A stretch of 64,000 nt of DNA from Nocardiopsis sp. FIRDI 009. Its GTDB lineage: Bacteria; Actinomycetota; Actinomycetes; Streptosporangiales; Streptosporangiaceae. The notes under the pieces are model-generated. The model was given only the letters and a program-made list of their open reading frames with translations. It was not told the DNA's origin and ran no database searches. The stretch spans positions 310,001-374,000 of the forward strand of contig NZ_QPNC01000019.1 in NCBI RefSeq assembly GCF_003386285.1. Reading direction: 5' to 3'. The translations under genes and the position numbers were made by a program. Numbering within the stretch: position 1 is the stretch's first letter; each line of letters opens with the position of its first letter. Shown here one piece after another: positions 33,367 to 41,711 of this stretch.

Positions 33367-34152
33367 ATGCCCTCCCCCCGCCCCCGGCCCTTCCTCGTCG
33401 CCCGGCCCGGAGTCGACCCGGACCAGGTGGCACAGGACCTCGCCAGCAGGGGGACACTCACCCCCGTGGTGGTGGGACTCGTCAGCGTCGTCCTGGCCGT
33501 GACCGGGATCCTCCTCTCCCGCTTCGACCAAGGCGCGATCAGTATGGTGCCGACCGTCGCCGCGCTCGCTCTTTCCACCGGCCTGGTCGTGCACAGACGC
33601 CGGACCCGCCGCGGATCCGGTCGGGATCATTCGACCGAGGGTGAGGACTACATCACTCCGGAGATGGTCGCGCCCGACGACGCTCCCCTGCTCAGGCGCC
33701 TGGCCATCGCCCTGTCGGTGACCGCGTCCCCGGACCACGACGACCCGATCGACGGGACCCGGGTCAGCGTGGTCACCCGGGAGACCGGGTGGCGGCTCGC
33801 GCAGGTGATCGAACGGATCGGCCGTGTCGAGGAGGAGTTGTCCGAGTTGGAGAGCCAGGGCGACCGCGCCCGTGCCCTGCGCGAACGTGGCAGGCAGCGG
33901 CTCCGGGAGCGCCGTGCCCAGGTGCGGGCGGGGGTCGCCGAGATCGAGGCGCTGGCCAGCGCCCTCGTCGAGGCCCGTGAGGAGCCACGGATCGCGCACG
34001 TCGGCCGTCTTCTCGACGAACTGGACATCGACACGGCCCGCGACGTCCAGACGCGGGAATCGATGGATTCGCTGGCGCAGGTCCGGTCGGCCGTGGCGGC
34101 CGTGGTGGAGCGGCACACCCAGATGGCCAAGGAGGCCGAGGAGATCGTGTGA
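33367..34152 (+). CDS. Hypothetical membrane-anchored coiled-coil protein
   Basis: Predicted 261-residue protein. Two hydrophobic segments (about residues 31-50 and 58-76) form a hairpin anchor, followed by a basic RRRTRRGSGR stop-transfer and a long charged helical region (about 125-255) rich in E, R, L heptads, which suggests a coiled coil. No known domain is recognised. ATG 33367 follows GAAAGGA at good spacing; longer in-frame starts would run through non-coding-like sequence. A hairpin follows the stop. Topology would place the coiled coil in the cytoplasm. Confidence 0.6.
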   Translation: MPSPRPRPFLVARPGVDPDQVAQDLASRGTLTPVVVGLVSVVLAVTGILLSRFDQGAISMVPTVAALALSTGLVVHRRRTRRGSGRDHSTEGEDYITPEMVAPDDAPLLRRLAIALSVTASPDHDDPIDGTRVSVVTRETGWRLAQVIERIGRVEEELSELESQGDRARALRERGRQRLRERRAQVRAGVAEIEALASALVEAREEPRIAHVGRLLDELDIDTARDVQTRESMDSLAQVRSAVAAVVERHTQMAKEAEEIV

Positions 34153-34162
34153 GCGTCCTCGG

Positions 34163-34184
34163 CCCGGCGGATGGATCCGCCGGG
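34163..34184. terminator. Hairpin after the coiled-coil gene
   Basis: CCCGGCGGAT-GG-ATCCGCCGGG: ten perfect base pairs, 11 bp past the plus-strand stop. Confidence 0.65.
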
Positions 34185-34251
34185 TCCGTTCGGGCTCCGG
34201 CCGGGTCGGACACCGGTGGTCGGTTCGCCCCGGCCGGGAGGGCTCCCGGTG

Positions 34252-34857
34252 TCAGCGGGCGAACCGCTTGAGCGCGTCGGTGTCCAGGGCGATCCCGAGC
34301 CCCGGGATCCGTACCGTCTCGCCGAAGGGGTGTTCTGACCGGTCCATGTACCGGCCGTTCACGGGACGCGAGTGCACCACGACGGCGTTGGTGTCACGGT
34401 CCACCAACAGGTAGACGCCGATACCGGTCGCGGCGTAGGCGGCGGGCTTCTCCACGCGGTCGCGGGCGTGGGTGTCGGCGTCCCACGAGGTGACCTCGAC
34501 GACGGCGAGGACCCCGTCGGGGTCGGCCCATTCACCTGCCTGTTCGAAATGGCCGATCGGAGCGAGAATCCCGTCCGGACGCGCGCGCCCGTTGCGGTAG
34601 GCGTCGACTTCGAGTCCCTGACTGGCAATGTTGAGGTCCAGGTCAGGGCGGTGGGCCATGAACTGGCGCAGCAGCCACATGAGAATCGACCCGTGTGCTC
34701 CGTCGGTCACCTTGTGGGCCCAGACCTTTCCGTTCAGGTATTCGAGAACGGTCCTTTCGTCGTCCTCATAGGCGATCTCCGCGAGCTGTTCGAACAACTC
34801 AAGACTCATCGGAAGCGACGGGGCCTCGGGCGGTGGAGGGTGTTCGGTAACGGTCAT
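34252..34857 (-). CDS. Uma2-family (DUF820) putative PD-(D/E)XK nuclease
   Basis: Predicted 201-residue protein of the Uma2/DUF820 family, a restriction-endonuclease-like fold very common as dispersed copies in actinomycetes and cyanobacteria. The core is visible: a Glu in VLEYLNGKVWAHKV, RPDGILAP with the catalytic Asp, VVEVTSWD with Glu before the beta strand, and EKPAAYAATGIGVYLLVD. The physiological role is not established. The ATG at 34855-34857 is preceded by GGGGG and fits the family N-terminus (MTVTEHP); an extra 42-residue upstream extension is rejected. Confidence 0.85.
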   Translation of the reverse strand: MTVTEHPPPPEAPSLPMSLELFEQLAEIAYEDDERTVLEYLNGKVWAHKVTDGAHGSILMWLLRQFMAHRPDLDLNIASQGLEVDAYRNGRARPDGILAPIGHFEQAGEWADPDGVLAVVEVTSWDADTHARDRVEKPAAYAATGIGVYLLVDRDTNAVVVHSRPVNGRYMDRSEHPFGETVRIPGLGIALDTDALKRFAR

Positions 34858-35056
34858 ACGACCCCCTGGACGGCGTTTCCGCTGCGGTCCCGGGCAGTCT
34901 TGCACGTCCCGACGACGATCCGCGGGCGTTTGACGGACCGGCTGGTCTTCCGGGGCGGGGTCGGGCATGGGCGGGTTCCTCAACTGTCCGGGCGGCTCTG
35001 GTTCAAGGGTAGGTCCGATCCCTGTCCCGGGCCGGGACCCGCCCGGTTCGAGGTGG

Positions 35057-35533
35057 TCAGTCGGTCTGTTCGTCCCGCAGCCCCCGGACCACCTCCAGCG
35101 CCTCCTCGACGTGCTTGTCGATGACGGTCATCGAGTTGAAGACGTGGCGGACCGTGCCCTGACGGTCGATCACGTAGGTGACCCGGCCGGGGAGCAGACC
35201 GAGCACGCTCGGCACGCCGTAGCTCTTGCGGACCCGGCCGTCCTCGTCGCTGACCAGGGTGAACGGCAGTCGGTGCCGGTCGGCGAAGGCGGCGTGCCGC
35301 TCCGCGGAGTCGGAGCTGACCCCGATCACCTCGGCGCCCGCGTCGGTGAACACCTCGTGGCTGTCGCGGAAGGCGCACGCCTGGGCCGTGCACCCCGGAG
35401 TGTCGTCCTTGGGGTAGAAGTACAGCACCACCGTCCGCTCGCCGAGCCGGTCGTAGAGCCGCACCGGGTCACCGGACTGCGACGGAAGGGTGAAGTCGGG
35501 CGCCTTGTCTCCGACCTGGATGCGGTGTGCCAT
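35057..35533 (-). CDS. bcp: Peroxiredoxin, BCP/PrxQ type
   Basis: Predicted 158-residue thiol peroxidase that reduces hydrogen peroxide and organic hydroperoxides. The active site DDTPGCTAQACAFRD contains the peroxidatic Cys (about 48) with the resolving Cys five residues later, the PrxQ arrangement. VGDKAPDFTLPSQSG and GVSSDSAERHAAF are standard family segments. ATG at 35531-35533. It is divergent from the NAD(P)-binding protein gene at 35701. Confidence 0.93.
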   Translation of the reverse strand: MAHRIQVGDKAPDFTLPSQSGDPVRLYDRLGERTVVLYFYPKDDTPGCTAQACAFRDSHEVFTDAGAEVIGVSSDSAERHAAFADRHRLPFTLVSDEDGRVRKSYGVPSVLGLLPGRVTYVIDRQGTVRHVFNSMTVIDKHVEEALEVVRGLRDEQTD

Positions 35534-35700
35534 GGCGTGCGTCCTCGTCTCGCGTCGTGGGGGCGGGGCGTTCTCCGCTCCCCCTCCCCCAGGGTCGCAC
35601 CACCGGCTCGCGGGGGAGCCGCCGGTCTCCAGTCCGGGGCGGATCCGTGTCCGGCGGCGCGTCGCCGGGGATTGTCGCCGCCCGGTGTTTGGGTGTCGGT

Positions 35701-36510
35701 ATGAGTCACAGACCGATTCTGGTGTTGGGGGCCACGGGTTCCACCGGCCGTCGGGTGTCCGCTCTGCTGGGCGCGCGCGGCTACCCCGTGCGGGCGGCGT
35801 CGCGGCGCGGGCGGGTCCGGTTCGACTGGACCGATCCGGCCACGTGGGAGGGCGCGGTCGACGGGGCGGAGGCGGTGTATCTGATGGCGCCCGACGGGGT
35901 GCCGGTCGATCCGGGGTTCGTGGAGTTGGCCGTGCGCCGTGGTGTGCGTCGGGTGGTGCTGCTGTCGAGCCAGGCGATCGAGGAGATGGGCGACACACGG
36001 CTGCTGGACGCCGAACGCGCCGTGCGCGGGTGCGGCGCCGACTGGACGGTGCTGCGGTGCGACTGGTTCGACCAGAACTTCGACGAGGGGTTCCTGGTGG
36101 AGTCGGTGCGCGCCGGGCGGATCGTCCTGCCGCTGGGCGGGGTGCGGCAGGCGTTCGTGGACGCCGACGACATCGCGGCGGTGGCGGTGGCCGCGCTGAC
36201 CGAGGAGGGCCACGCGGGGCGGGTGTACGAGGTAACCGGCCCCGAGGCGCTGTCCTTCGGCGAGGCGGCCGAGGTGATCGGCCGTGTGGCGGGCTACCCG
36301 GTGCGCTACGACTCCGACCCCGAGGCGTTCGTGCGCGACCAGGTGGCCGGGGGCCTTCCCCGGGAGGCCGCCGAGGCCGCCGTGGGGGCCTTCGCGGCTC
36401 TGGCGGCCCGGGGGGACGGTGTTCCCAGCGACGACGTGCTCCGGGTGACCGGCCGGGCGCCCACGCCCTTCTCCGACTACGCCGTGCGCGCGGCGCCCGC
36501 CTGGATGTGA
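35701..36510 (+). CDS. NmrA-like NAD(P)-binding protein
   Basis: Predicted 269-residue protein of the NmrA / atypical SDR family. GATGSTGRRV (residues about 10-19) is the NAD(P)-binding motif; VYLMAPDG, VVLLSSQAIE and VLRCDWFDQNF are typical of the family. The catalytic YxxxK of classical SDRs is absent, so it may sense the NADP state or act as a quinone-oxidoreductase-like enzyme. It is a single gene, ended by a strong hairpin shared with the convergent MerR gene. Confidence 0.82.
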   Translation: MSHRPILVLGATGSTGRRVSALLGARGYPVRAASRRGRVRFDWTDPATWEGAVDGAEAVYLMAPDGVPVDPGFVELAVRRGVRRVVLLSSQAIEEMGDTRLLDAERAVRGCGADWTVLRCDWFDQNFDEGFLVESVRAGRIVLPLGGVRQAFVDADDIAAVAVAALTEEGHAGRVYEVTGPEALSFGEAAEVIGRVAGYPVRYDSDPEAFVRDQVAGGLPREAAEAAVGAFAALAARGDGVPSDDVLRVTGRAPTPFSDYAVRAAPAWM

Positions 36511-36515
36511 CCTCC

Positions 36516-36546
36516 CCCTGGGCGGTGGCCGGGCCACCGCCCAGGG
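36516..36546. terminator. Bidirectional terminator
   Basis: Fifteen perfect base pairs (arms 36516-36530 and 36532-36546) around a single base, between the convergent NmrA-like and MerR genes. Confidence 0.85.
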
Positions 36547-36556
36547 TCCGCCCGGC

Positions 36557-37318
36557 TCAGGACTCCAGGCGGTCGGCGTTGGCGGCGAAGGCGTCGCGAA
36601 GGTAGGTCGACAGCCCGTCGGCGTGGGCGTCGATGGTGGCGGTGAAGCGGGTGTCGGTCACGTACAGCTCCCCCAGGCCCCGATGGATCTGCGGGGTGCA
36701 GTCGTAGAACCAGCGGGTGATGTGCCGGCGGTGCCGTTCGGCCAGATCCATGGCGGTGGCGCTGTCGGCGGGCACGCCCTCGGACATGGCCCGGGCCAGG
36801 GCGCGGTAGATTTTCTCGGCCTCGGCGTTGTGCCGCTCCCAGTCCTGTCTGGTGTAGCGGCCGACCCGGCGCTGGGACCGGGCCCAGGCGTCGGTGTGGC
36901 CCCAGCGCCGTTCGGCTTCGGCGGTGTGGGCGTCCACGTCGAAGTCGCCGAAGAGTTCGAGGCGTTCCTCGGCGGTCAGGTCCAGTCCCATGCTGTCTGC
37001 CTCCATCAGGCGTTCCAGCGCCCGGGCCACGGTGCGCAGGCGGTCGATGCGTTCGGTCACCAGTCGGTGTTGACGGGCCAGGTGGGCGCGGGTGTCGGTC
37101 GAGGGGTCGTCGAGCAGGGCCGCGATCTGGTCCAGGCCGAAGCCGAGCTCCCGGTAGGTGAGGATCTGCCGCAGGCGTTCGAGGTCGGCCTCGCTGTAAC
37201 TCCGGTAGCCGGAGGGTGTGCGCTCGGCCGGGACGAGGAGGCCGATCCGGTCGTAGTGGTGCAGTGTGCGCACCGTCTGGCCGCTGATCCGGGCGACCTC
37301 GCCCACGCTGTGGCCCAT
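36557..37318 (-). CDS. MerR-family regulator with TipAS-type effector domain
   Basis: Predicted 253-residue activator. Residues 1-70 are a MerR winged HTH (YSVGEVA-like MGHSVGEVARISGQTVRTLH, then TPSGYRSYSEADLERLRQI). A coiled-coil dimer helix follows, and residues about 125-250 are a TipAS-like domain (DWERHNAEAEKIYRALARAM, GLGELYVTDTRFTATIDAHA), which in TipA binds thiopeptides. The start was set at ATG 37316-37318, because a GGGGGA ribosome site precedes it. An ATG 13 codons earlier lies too close to the -10 element. The gene has its own MerR-type promoter, so it is probably autoregulated. Confidence 0.9.
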   Translation of the reverse strand: MGHSVGEVARISGQTVRTLHHYDRIGLLVPAERTPSGYRSYSEADLERLRQILTYRELGFGLDQIAALLDDPSTDTRAHLARQHRLVTERIDRLRTVARALERLMEADSMGLDLTAEERLELFGDFDVDAHTAEAERRWGHTDAWARSQRRVGRYTRQDWERHNAEAEKIYRALARAMSEGVPADSATAMDLAERHRRHITRWFYDCTPQIHRGLGELYVTDTRFTATIDAHADGLSTYLRDAFAANADRLES

Positions 37319-37358
37319 GCGTCCCCCGCCCGTCGTCACTGGTGGTGCCGTGGTCATG

Positions 37359-37389
37359 ACGCTAGGGCCTGACGTCGCGTCAGGGTCAA
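37359..37389 (-). promoter_or_regulatory. MerR-type promoter/operator with 19-bp spacer
   Basis: On the minus strand, TTGACC (37384-37389), 19 bp, TAGCGT (37359-37364). The spacer holds the perfect inverted repeat CCTGACG-CGA-CGTCAGG (37368-37384). A 19-bp spacer with a central palindrome is the hallmark of MerR-activated promoters; the transcript would start just upstream of the regulator's own gene. Confidence 0.85.
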
Positions 37390-37456
37390 GGCGGCGGTGC
37401 GGGAAAGGGGTGCCTCGGGTGTCGACCACTAACCTACTCGCCGGTAACATAACCGC

Positions 37457-38266
37457 ATGAGCCTTGACCACACCTCCGCCGGCTTCGAGTACGACCGGGA
37501 CACCCGCGTCGACAAGACGGACGGCGGAACGTTCACAGCCACCGTCACCGACGGGTGGACGACCTTCACCACCCACCCCAACGGGGGCTACGTCCTCGGC
37601 ATCGCCCTCAACGCCCTCGGCCAGACCCTGAGCCAGCCCGACCCCGTGGCCGTCTCCGCCTTCTTCCTGCGCCCCGCGGCCCCCGGCGAGGTGCTCGTGC
37701 GTACCGAGACCGTGCGCGAGGGCCGTCGCACCGCTACCGGCCAGGTCGTTCTGGAACAGGGCGGCAAGGAGGTCATGCGCGCCACGGCCACCTACGGCGA
37801 CCTGTCCCCCAACGGCGGGCGCGAACTCCACCTGGAGGGCCCGCCCGACCTGCCCGACCCCGACCGGTGCCCCGTGCCCACCGAGTTCGACCGGCCCGAC
37901 GGCGTCACCATCGCCCACCGCCTGGACTACCGCTACCCGGAGCGCCCGGGGTGGCTGGACGGTCGTACCGACGGCCGCCCCCACGACGAGTTCTGGCTGC
38001 GCTTCGCCGACGGTCGCGAGGCCGACACCCACTGCCTGCCCGCGATGGTGGACTTCGCCGTGCCCGCCGTACTGAACATCGGCGAGTTCGGCACCATCAC
38101 CGTGGAGCTGACCGCGCACGTGCGCGCCCGCCCCGCCCCCGGGTGGCTCGCCTGCCGGGTCTTCACCAAGCACGTCTCCGGCGGCTACCACGAGGAGGAC
38201 ATGGAGATCTGGGACAGCCAGGGCACCCTGGTCGCCCAGGCCCGCCAACTGGCGATGCTGTTGTGA
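37457..38266 (+). CDS. Acyl-CoA thioesterase, double-hotdog TesB-like
   Basis: Predicted 269-residue protein resembling acyl-CoA thioesterase II-like (TesB / 4HBT_3) proteins. The N-terminal half has FTATVTDGWTTFTTHPNGGYV and the conserved turn AVSAFFLRPAAPGEVLVRTE; the second hotdog contains HCLPAMVDFAVPAVLNIGE and WLACRVFTKHVSGGYHEEDM. It would hydrolyse a medium or branched acyl-CoA in the cytoplasm; no substrate is indicated. It starts 67 bp from the MerR promoter on the opposite strand and might be a MerR target. ATG 37457 lacks a clear ribosome site and may be near-leaderless. Confidence 0.8.
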   Translation: MSLDHTSAGFEYDRDTRVDKTDGGTFTATVTDGWTTFTTHPNGGYVLGIALNALGQTLSQPDPVAVSAFFLRPAAPGEVLVRTETVREGRRTATGQVVLEQGGKEVMRATATYGDLSPNGGRELHLEGPPDLPDPDRCPVPTEFDRPDGVTIAHRLDYRYPERPGWLDGRTDGRPHDEFWLRFADGREADTHCLPAMVDFAVPAVLNIGEFGTITVELTAHVRARPAPGWLACRVFTKHVSGGYHEEDMEIWDSQGTLVAQARQLAMLL

Positions 38267-38267
38267 T

Positions 38268-38321
38268 CCCTGCGCCCGGGGCCGCGCCCCTACCGGGAAC
38301 CGCGCGGCCCCGGGCGCAGGG
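38268..38321. terminator. Long-stem terminator overlapping the SDR gene end
   Basis: Arms 38268-38286 and 38303-38321 are 19 perfectly complementary bases, with a 16-base loop. The right arm lies in the last codons of the convergent SDR gene. It should stop the thioesterase transcript. Confidence 0.75.
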
Positions 38322-39045
38322 TGATCTCCCCGACCTGGGCGTCGCGTGGCAGGTCCAGCACGTCGGCGATCGTCGACGCCACCGTCTCGGGGCGGATGCA
38401 GGCAGCGGGGTCGTAGCCGTGACCGAACGCGGCCCTGGTGCGGCGCAGCAGGTCGGTGGCGGTGCCCGCCGGGTGGACGCTGGTCACCCGCACCCCGTGT
38501 TCGGCCTCCTCGGCCCGCAGGGCGTCGGCCAGTTCCGCCAGACCGGCCTTGCTCGCGGTGTAGGCGGACCAGGAGGGGACGCCGCGCACCCCCGGGGCGG
38601 CGTTGACGAACACCACGTGTCCGGCGCGGGCACGCAGGGCGGGCAGGAGCAGGCGGGTGAGCTCCGCCGCCGATACCAGGTTCACGGTCAGCGTCTCGTG
38701 CCACAGCGCGACCGGGGAGGCGGCCACGGTGGCCACGGGGGTGATCCCCGCGCAGTGCACCAGGGCGTCCGGCGCCCCGACCCCGGCCGCCGCCTCCGCC
38801 AGCGACTCCGGTTCCCGCAGGTCGACCGGGACGGGCACCACACCCGGGTGCTCTCCGGCCAGGGCCGCCAGGCGTTCGGGGTCACGCCCCAGCGCGAACA
38901 CCGGGCGTCCGCGTGCGGCCAGGGTGCCGACCACGGCCGAGCCGATTCCGCCGGTCGCGCCCGTGACCACGACCCCGCCCGTCACCCCGCCGTGGTCGGC
39001 CCGTTCGACCGGTCCGGTTCCCATCGCCGCACTCATGGGGTGCAT
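38290..39045 (-). CDS. Short-chain dehydrogenase/reductase
   Basis: Predicted 251-residue classical SDR. VVVTGATGGIGSAVV is the cofactor motif (TGxxxGIG), HCAGIT replaces NNAG, and YTASKAG holds the catalytic Tyr and Lys. The catalytic Ser may be the Asn/Ala region of FVNAAPG, which is unusual: VFVNAAPGVRG where most SDRs have I.SS. The substrate is unknown. The start may be ATG 39045 or the Met three codons later. It is flanked by strong terminators on both sides and is probably monocistronic. Confidence 0.82.
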   Translation of the reverse strand: MHPMSAAMGTGPVERADHGGVTGGVVVTGATGGIGSAVVGTLAARGRPVFALGRDPERLAALAGEHPGVVPVPVDLREPESLAEAAAGVGAPDALVHCAGITPVATVAASPVALWHETLTVNLVSAAELTRLLLPALRARAGHVVFVNAAPGVRGVPSWSAYTASKAGLAELADALRAEEAEHGVRVTSVHPAGTATDLLRRTRAAFGHGYDPAACIRPETVASTIADVLDLPRDAQVGEITLRPGPRGSR

Positions 39046-39092
39046 TCTCGCACCGCCCGATCCGCGTCACCCGTTCCGGTCGAACGACTGAG

Positions 39093-39126
39093 GTGTCCCC
39101 CGCGCGTCCCCCCGCGCGGGGGACAC
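39093..39126. terminator. Terminator of the metal ABC transporter operon
   Basis: Arms GTGTCCCCCGCGCG (39093-39106) and its exact complement (39113-39126), six-base loop, four bases after the permease stop on the minus strand. Confidence 0.85.
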
Positions 39127-39129
39127 GCC

Positions 39130-40008
39130 TCACGCCCGGGTCCGGGCGCGCGCCCGCAGCGCCCGAGCCCCCCGTCCGCGCCAGAGCACGCCCTGGCGGG
39201 GCGAGAACAGGTAGGCCAGGCCGAAGGCGCATGCCTGTGCCAGCACGATCGACCCGCCCGTGGACACGTTGACGTGGAAGCTGGCGTACACGCCGACGAA
39301 GGCCGCAGCCACGGCCACCGACGCCGAGATCAGCAGCATGCGCTCGAACCGGTCGGTGAGCAGGTAGGCGGTGGCGCCCGGGATGATGACCATCGCCACC
39401 ACCAGGATGATCCCCACCGCCTGGAGGGCGACCACGACGGTGACCGACAACAGCCCCAGCAGCAGTGTCTCCAGCAGGCGCGGGTTGATGCCGAGCGCGT
39501 GCGCGTGGACCGGGTCGAACGCGTACAGGGTCAGGTCCCGGTGCTTGTACCAGACCACGGCCAGCACGACCGCGGCCAGGACCACGACCTGCCAGATGTC
39601 GGCGTCGGAGACCCCCAGGACGTTGCCGAACAGGATGTGGCTCAGGTCGGTCTGGCTCGGCACCCGGGAGACGAGCACCAGCCCCAGGGCGAACATCGCG
39701 GTGAACACGACCCCGATGACCGCGTCCTCCTTCACCCGCGAGGTGCGGTTGACCACACCGATCAGGGCCACCGATCCGCCCCCGAACACCAGGGCGCCCA
39801 CGGCGAAGGGCGCCCCGAACAGGTAGGACAGGACCACGCCGGGCAGGACGGCGTGGGAGACCGCGTCGCCCATGAGCGACCAGCCCACCAGGGTCATCCA
39901 GCACGAGAGCACGGCGCACGCCACCCCGGCCACGACGCTGACCAGCAGGGCGCGCTGGACGAACTCGAACTGCATGGGTTCGGTGAACCACTGGATCAGG
40001 GCGTCCAC
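39130..40008 (-). CDS. Metal ABC transporter permease (Mn/Zn type)
   Basis: Predicted 292-residue inner-membrane protein of the ABC-3 family with about eight helices. Typical segments are LVGWSLMGDAVSHAVLPGVVLSY-like near residue 40 (not quoted whole), VKEDAVIGVVFTAMFALG and LLLGLLSVTVVVALQAVG. It forms the channel for Mn(II) or Zn(II) uptake with the ATPase and binding protein encoded upstream. GTG start at 40006-40008 overlaps the end of the ATPase gene by 13 bp; an upstream 40-residue extension in the same frame is Pro/Gly/Arg-rich and non-homologous. The basic tail RARARTRA is cytoplasmic. Confidence 0.9.
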   Translation of the reverse strand: MDALIQWFTEPMQFEFVQRALLVSVVAGVACAVLSCWMTLVGWSLMGDAVSHAVLPGVVLSYLFGAPFAVGALVFGGGSVALIGVVNRTSRVKEDAVIGVVFTAMFALGLVLVSRVPSQTDLSHILFGNVLGVSDADIWQVVVLAAVVLAVVWYKHRDLTLYAFDPVHAHALGINPRLLETLLLGLLSVTVVVALQAVGIILVVAMVIIPGATAYLLTDRFERMLLISASVAVAAAFVGVYASFHVNVSTGGSIVLAQACAFGLAYLFSPRQGVLWRGRGARALRARARTRA

Positions 40009-40742
40009 GCGGCGACTCCCTCCGTGGGGCGGACCCCGAAGGCCTCCATGAGGACCTCCGGGCGCAGGACCTCGTCCGGTGTTCCGTGGGCGAGCAGGCG
40101 GCGTTGCAGCAGGGCGGCCTCGTCGCACAGTTCGGGTACCTGGGCCAGGTCGTGGGTGGACACGAGCAGGGTGGTCCCCTCCTGGCGCAGGGAGCCCAGC
40201 AGTTCGACGATGGTGCCCTCGGAGCGCTTGTCCACCCCGGCGAAGGGTTCGTCGAGCAGCAGGACGTCGGCGCCCTGGGCGATGGCGCGGGCGACGAAGG
40301 CGCGTTTGCGCTGGCCGCCGGAGAGGGCGCCGATCTGGCGGTCGGCCAGGTCGGTCAGGTCGACGCGGTCCAGGGCGTGGTCGACGGCCTGCCGGTCGGT
40401 GGCGCGGGGGCGGCGGCGCGCACCCATGTGCCCGTAGCGGCCCATCATGACGACGTCGCGCACGCGCACGGGGAAGGCCCAGTCGACCTGTTCGGACTGG
40501 GGGACGTAGCCGACCAGTCCCTCCCTGCGCGCGGCCGAGCTGGCGCGGCCCAGGATCCGGACCTGGCCCCGGTCGGTGGGAACCAGGCCCAGGATGGTCT
40601 TGAACAGGGTGGACTTGCCCGAACCGTTGGTGCCGAGCAGGCCGCAGACCCGCCCGGGTCGCACGGTGAGGCTGACGTCCTCCAGGGCGAGGACGTCGCC
40701 GTAGCGGACGGTCGCCCCGGTGACCTCGATGGCGGGGATCAT
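39996..40742 (-). CDS. Metal ABC transporter ATP-binding protein (Mn/Zn type)
   Basis: Predicted 248-residue ATPase. Walker A is GTNGSGKST (about 37-45), the Q-loop is YVPQSEQVDWAFPV, a sequence characteristic of the Mn/Zn/Fe chelate branch (PsaB/MntB-like), the signature is LSGGQRKR, Walker B is VLLLDEPFAGVD and the switch His is in STHDL. It powers uptake through the overlapping downstream permease. The ATG lies 8 bp after the binding-protein gene stop, so the order is binding protein, ATPase, permease. Confidence 0.93.
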   Translation of the reverse strand: MIPAIEVTGATVRYGDVLALEDVSLTVRPGRVCGLLGTNGSGKSTLFKTILGLVPTDRGQVRILGRASSAARREGLVGYVPQSEQVDWAFPVRVRDVVMMGRYGHMGARRRPRATDRQAVDHALDRVDLTDLADRQIGALSGGQRKRAFVARAIAQGADVLLLDEPFAGVDKRSEGTIVELLGSLRQEGTTLLVSTHDLAQVPELCDEAALLQRRLLAHGTPDEVLRPEVLMEAFGVRPTEGVAAWTP

Positions 40743-40750
40743 GGCTCTCC

Positions 40751-41701
40751 TCACCCGGCGCTCTCGGTGAGGCCCTCGACGATGGCCTCGGCGTCGTAGC
40801 GGATCAGGTCCAGGTAGGTGGGGACGGGGCCGCCCTCCTCCGACAGGGAGTCGACGTACAGGACGCGGCCCATCTCGGCGCCGGTCTCGCGGGCGACCGA
40901 GCGCTGGGTGCTGTCGTTGACGGTGCTCTCGCAGAACAGGGTGGGGACGTCGTTGGAGCGGACGAACTCGGTCACGGCGGCGGTCTGCTGGGGGGTGGCC
41001 TCGCCCTCGGAGTTGACCGACCACAGGTACATCTCGGTCAGTCCGGCGTCGCGTGCCAGGTAGGGGAAGGCTCCCTCGCAGGTGACCAGGGCGCGGCTGG
41101 ACTCGGGGACCTCGGCCAGTTCGCTCTCCAGGAAGGCGCCGACCTCGGCGATCTCGGCCTTGTAGGACTCGGCCGCGGCGTCGTAGTCCGCCTCGCCCTC
41201 GGGGTCGAGTTCGACGAGGGCGTCGCGGATGTTGTCGACGTAGATCTGGGCGTTGTCGGGGGACATCCAGGCGTGCGGGTTGGGTTCGCCCTCGTAGTCG
41301 CCCGAGGCGATGGGGATGGGTTCGATGCCCTCGCTGATGGTCGCGGTGGGGGCGTCGATGCGGTCGGTGAACTGCTGGAACCAGGCCTCCAGACCCATGC
41401 CGTTCTCCAGGATGAGGTCGGCGTCCTGACCGCGGGCCAGGTCGTCGGGGGTGGGTTCGTAGACGTGGATGTCGACGCCGGGGCGGGTGATGGAGACGAC
41501 CTCGACCCGGTCGGCGGCCACGTTGCGCGCCATGTCGGCGATGACGGTGAACGTGGTCAGGACGAGGGGGCGCCCGTCCTGGTCGGTGTCGCCGGAGGAG
41601 GGCGAACCGGCGGAGCAGGCGGTCAGGGCGAGGCCGGTCGTGGCCGCGGCGAGCACGATCGACCACGATCTTGAGGGGGAATCATCTCTAAAGTTCGGCA
41701 C
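40751..41701 (-). CDS. Metal-binding lipoprotein of a Mn/Zn ABC transporter (TroA/PsaA family)
   Basis: Predicted 316-residue cluster 9 solute-binding lipoprotein. With the GTG start at 41699-41701 the signal peptide is short and ends in the lipobox LTACSAG. Metal-ligand positions are visible: His in VDIHVYEPTP, His in EPNPHAWMSPDN, Glu in TLFCESTVND and Asp in VLYVDSLSEEGG, the His-His-Glu-Asp set typical of Mn/Fe-binding members. A starting ATG 17 codons upstream is possible but would cross the palindromic operator and add non-signal residues. The transcript is probably controlled by a DtxR/MntR-type repressor through that palindrome. Confidence 0.88.
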   Translation of the reverse strand: MPNFRDDSPSRSWSIVLAAATTGLALTACSAGSPSSGDTDQDGRPLVLTTFTVIADMARNVAADRVEVVSITRPGVDIHVYEPTPDDLARGQDADLILENGMGLEAWFQQFTDRIDAPTATISEGIEPIPIASGDYEGEPNPHAWMSPDNAQIYVDNIRDALVELDPEGEADYDAAAESYKAEIAEVGAFLESELAEVPESSRALVTCEGAFPYLARDAGLTEMYLWSVNSEGEATPQQTAAVTEFVRSNDVPTLFCESTVNDSTQRSVARETGAEMGRVLYVDSLSEEGGPVPTYLDLIRYDAEAIVEGLTESAG

Positions 41702-41711
41702 GCCTAACTTT
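41690..41711. promoter_or_regulatory. DtxR/MntR-like operator at the start of the metal transporter operon
   Basis: AAAGTTCGGCACGCCTAACTTT: 22-bp imperfect palindrome, arms matching at 9 of 11 positions, with the AGTTnGGC core usual for actinobacterial Mn/Fe repressors. It overlaps the proposed GTG start, and a -10-like GATAAA lies just upstream on the minus strand. A DtxR-family regulator gene is present at 59656-60354. Confidence 0.6.

Noticed and set aside
33367-34152. Upstream start at about 32893 for the coiled-coil protein
   Set aside because: The extra N-terminus is antisense to another gene, whereas ATG 33367 has a good ribosome site.
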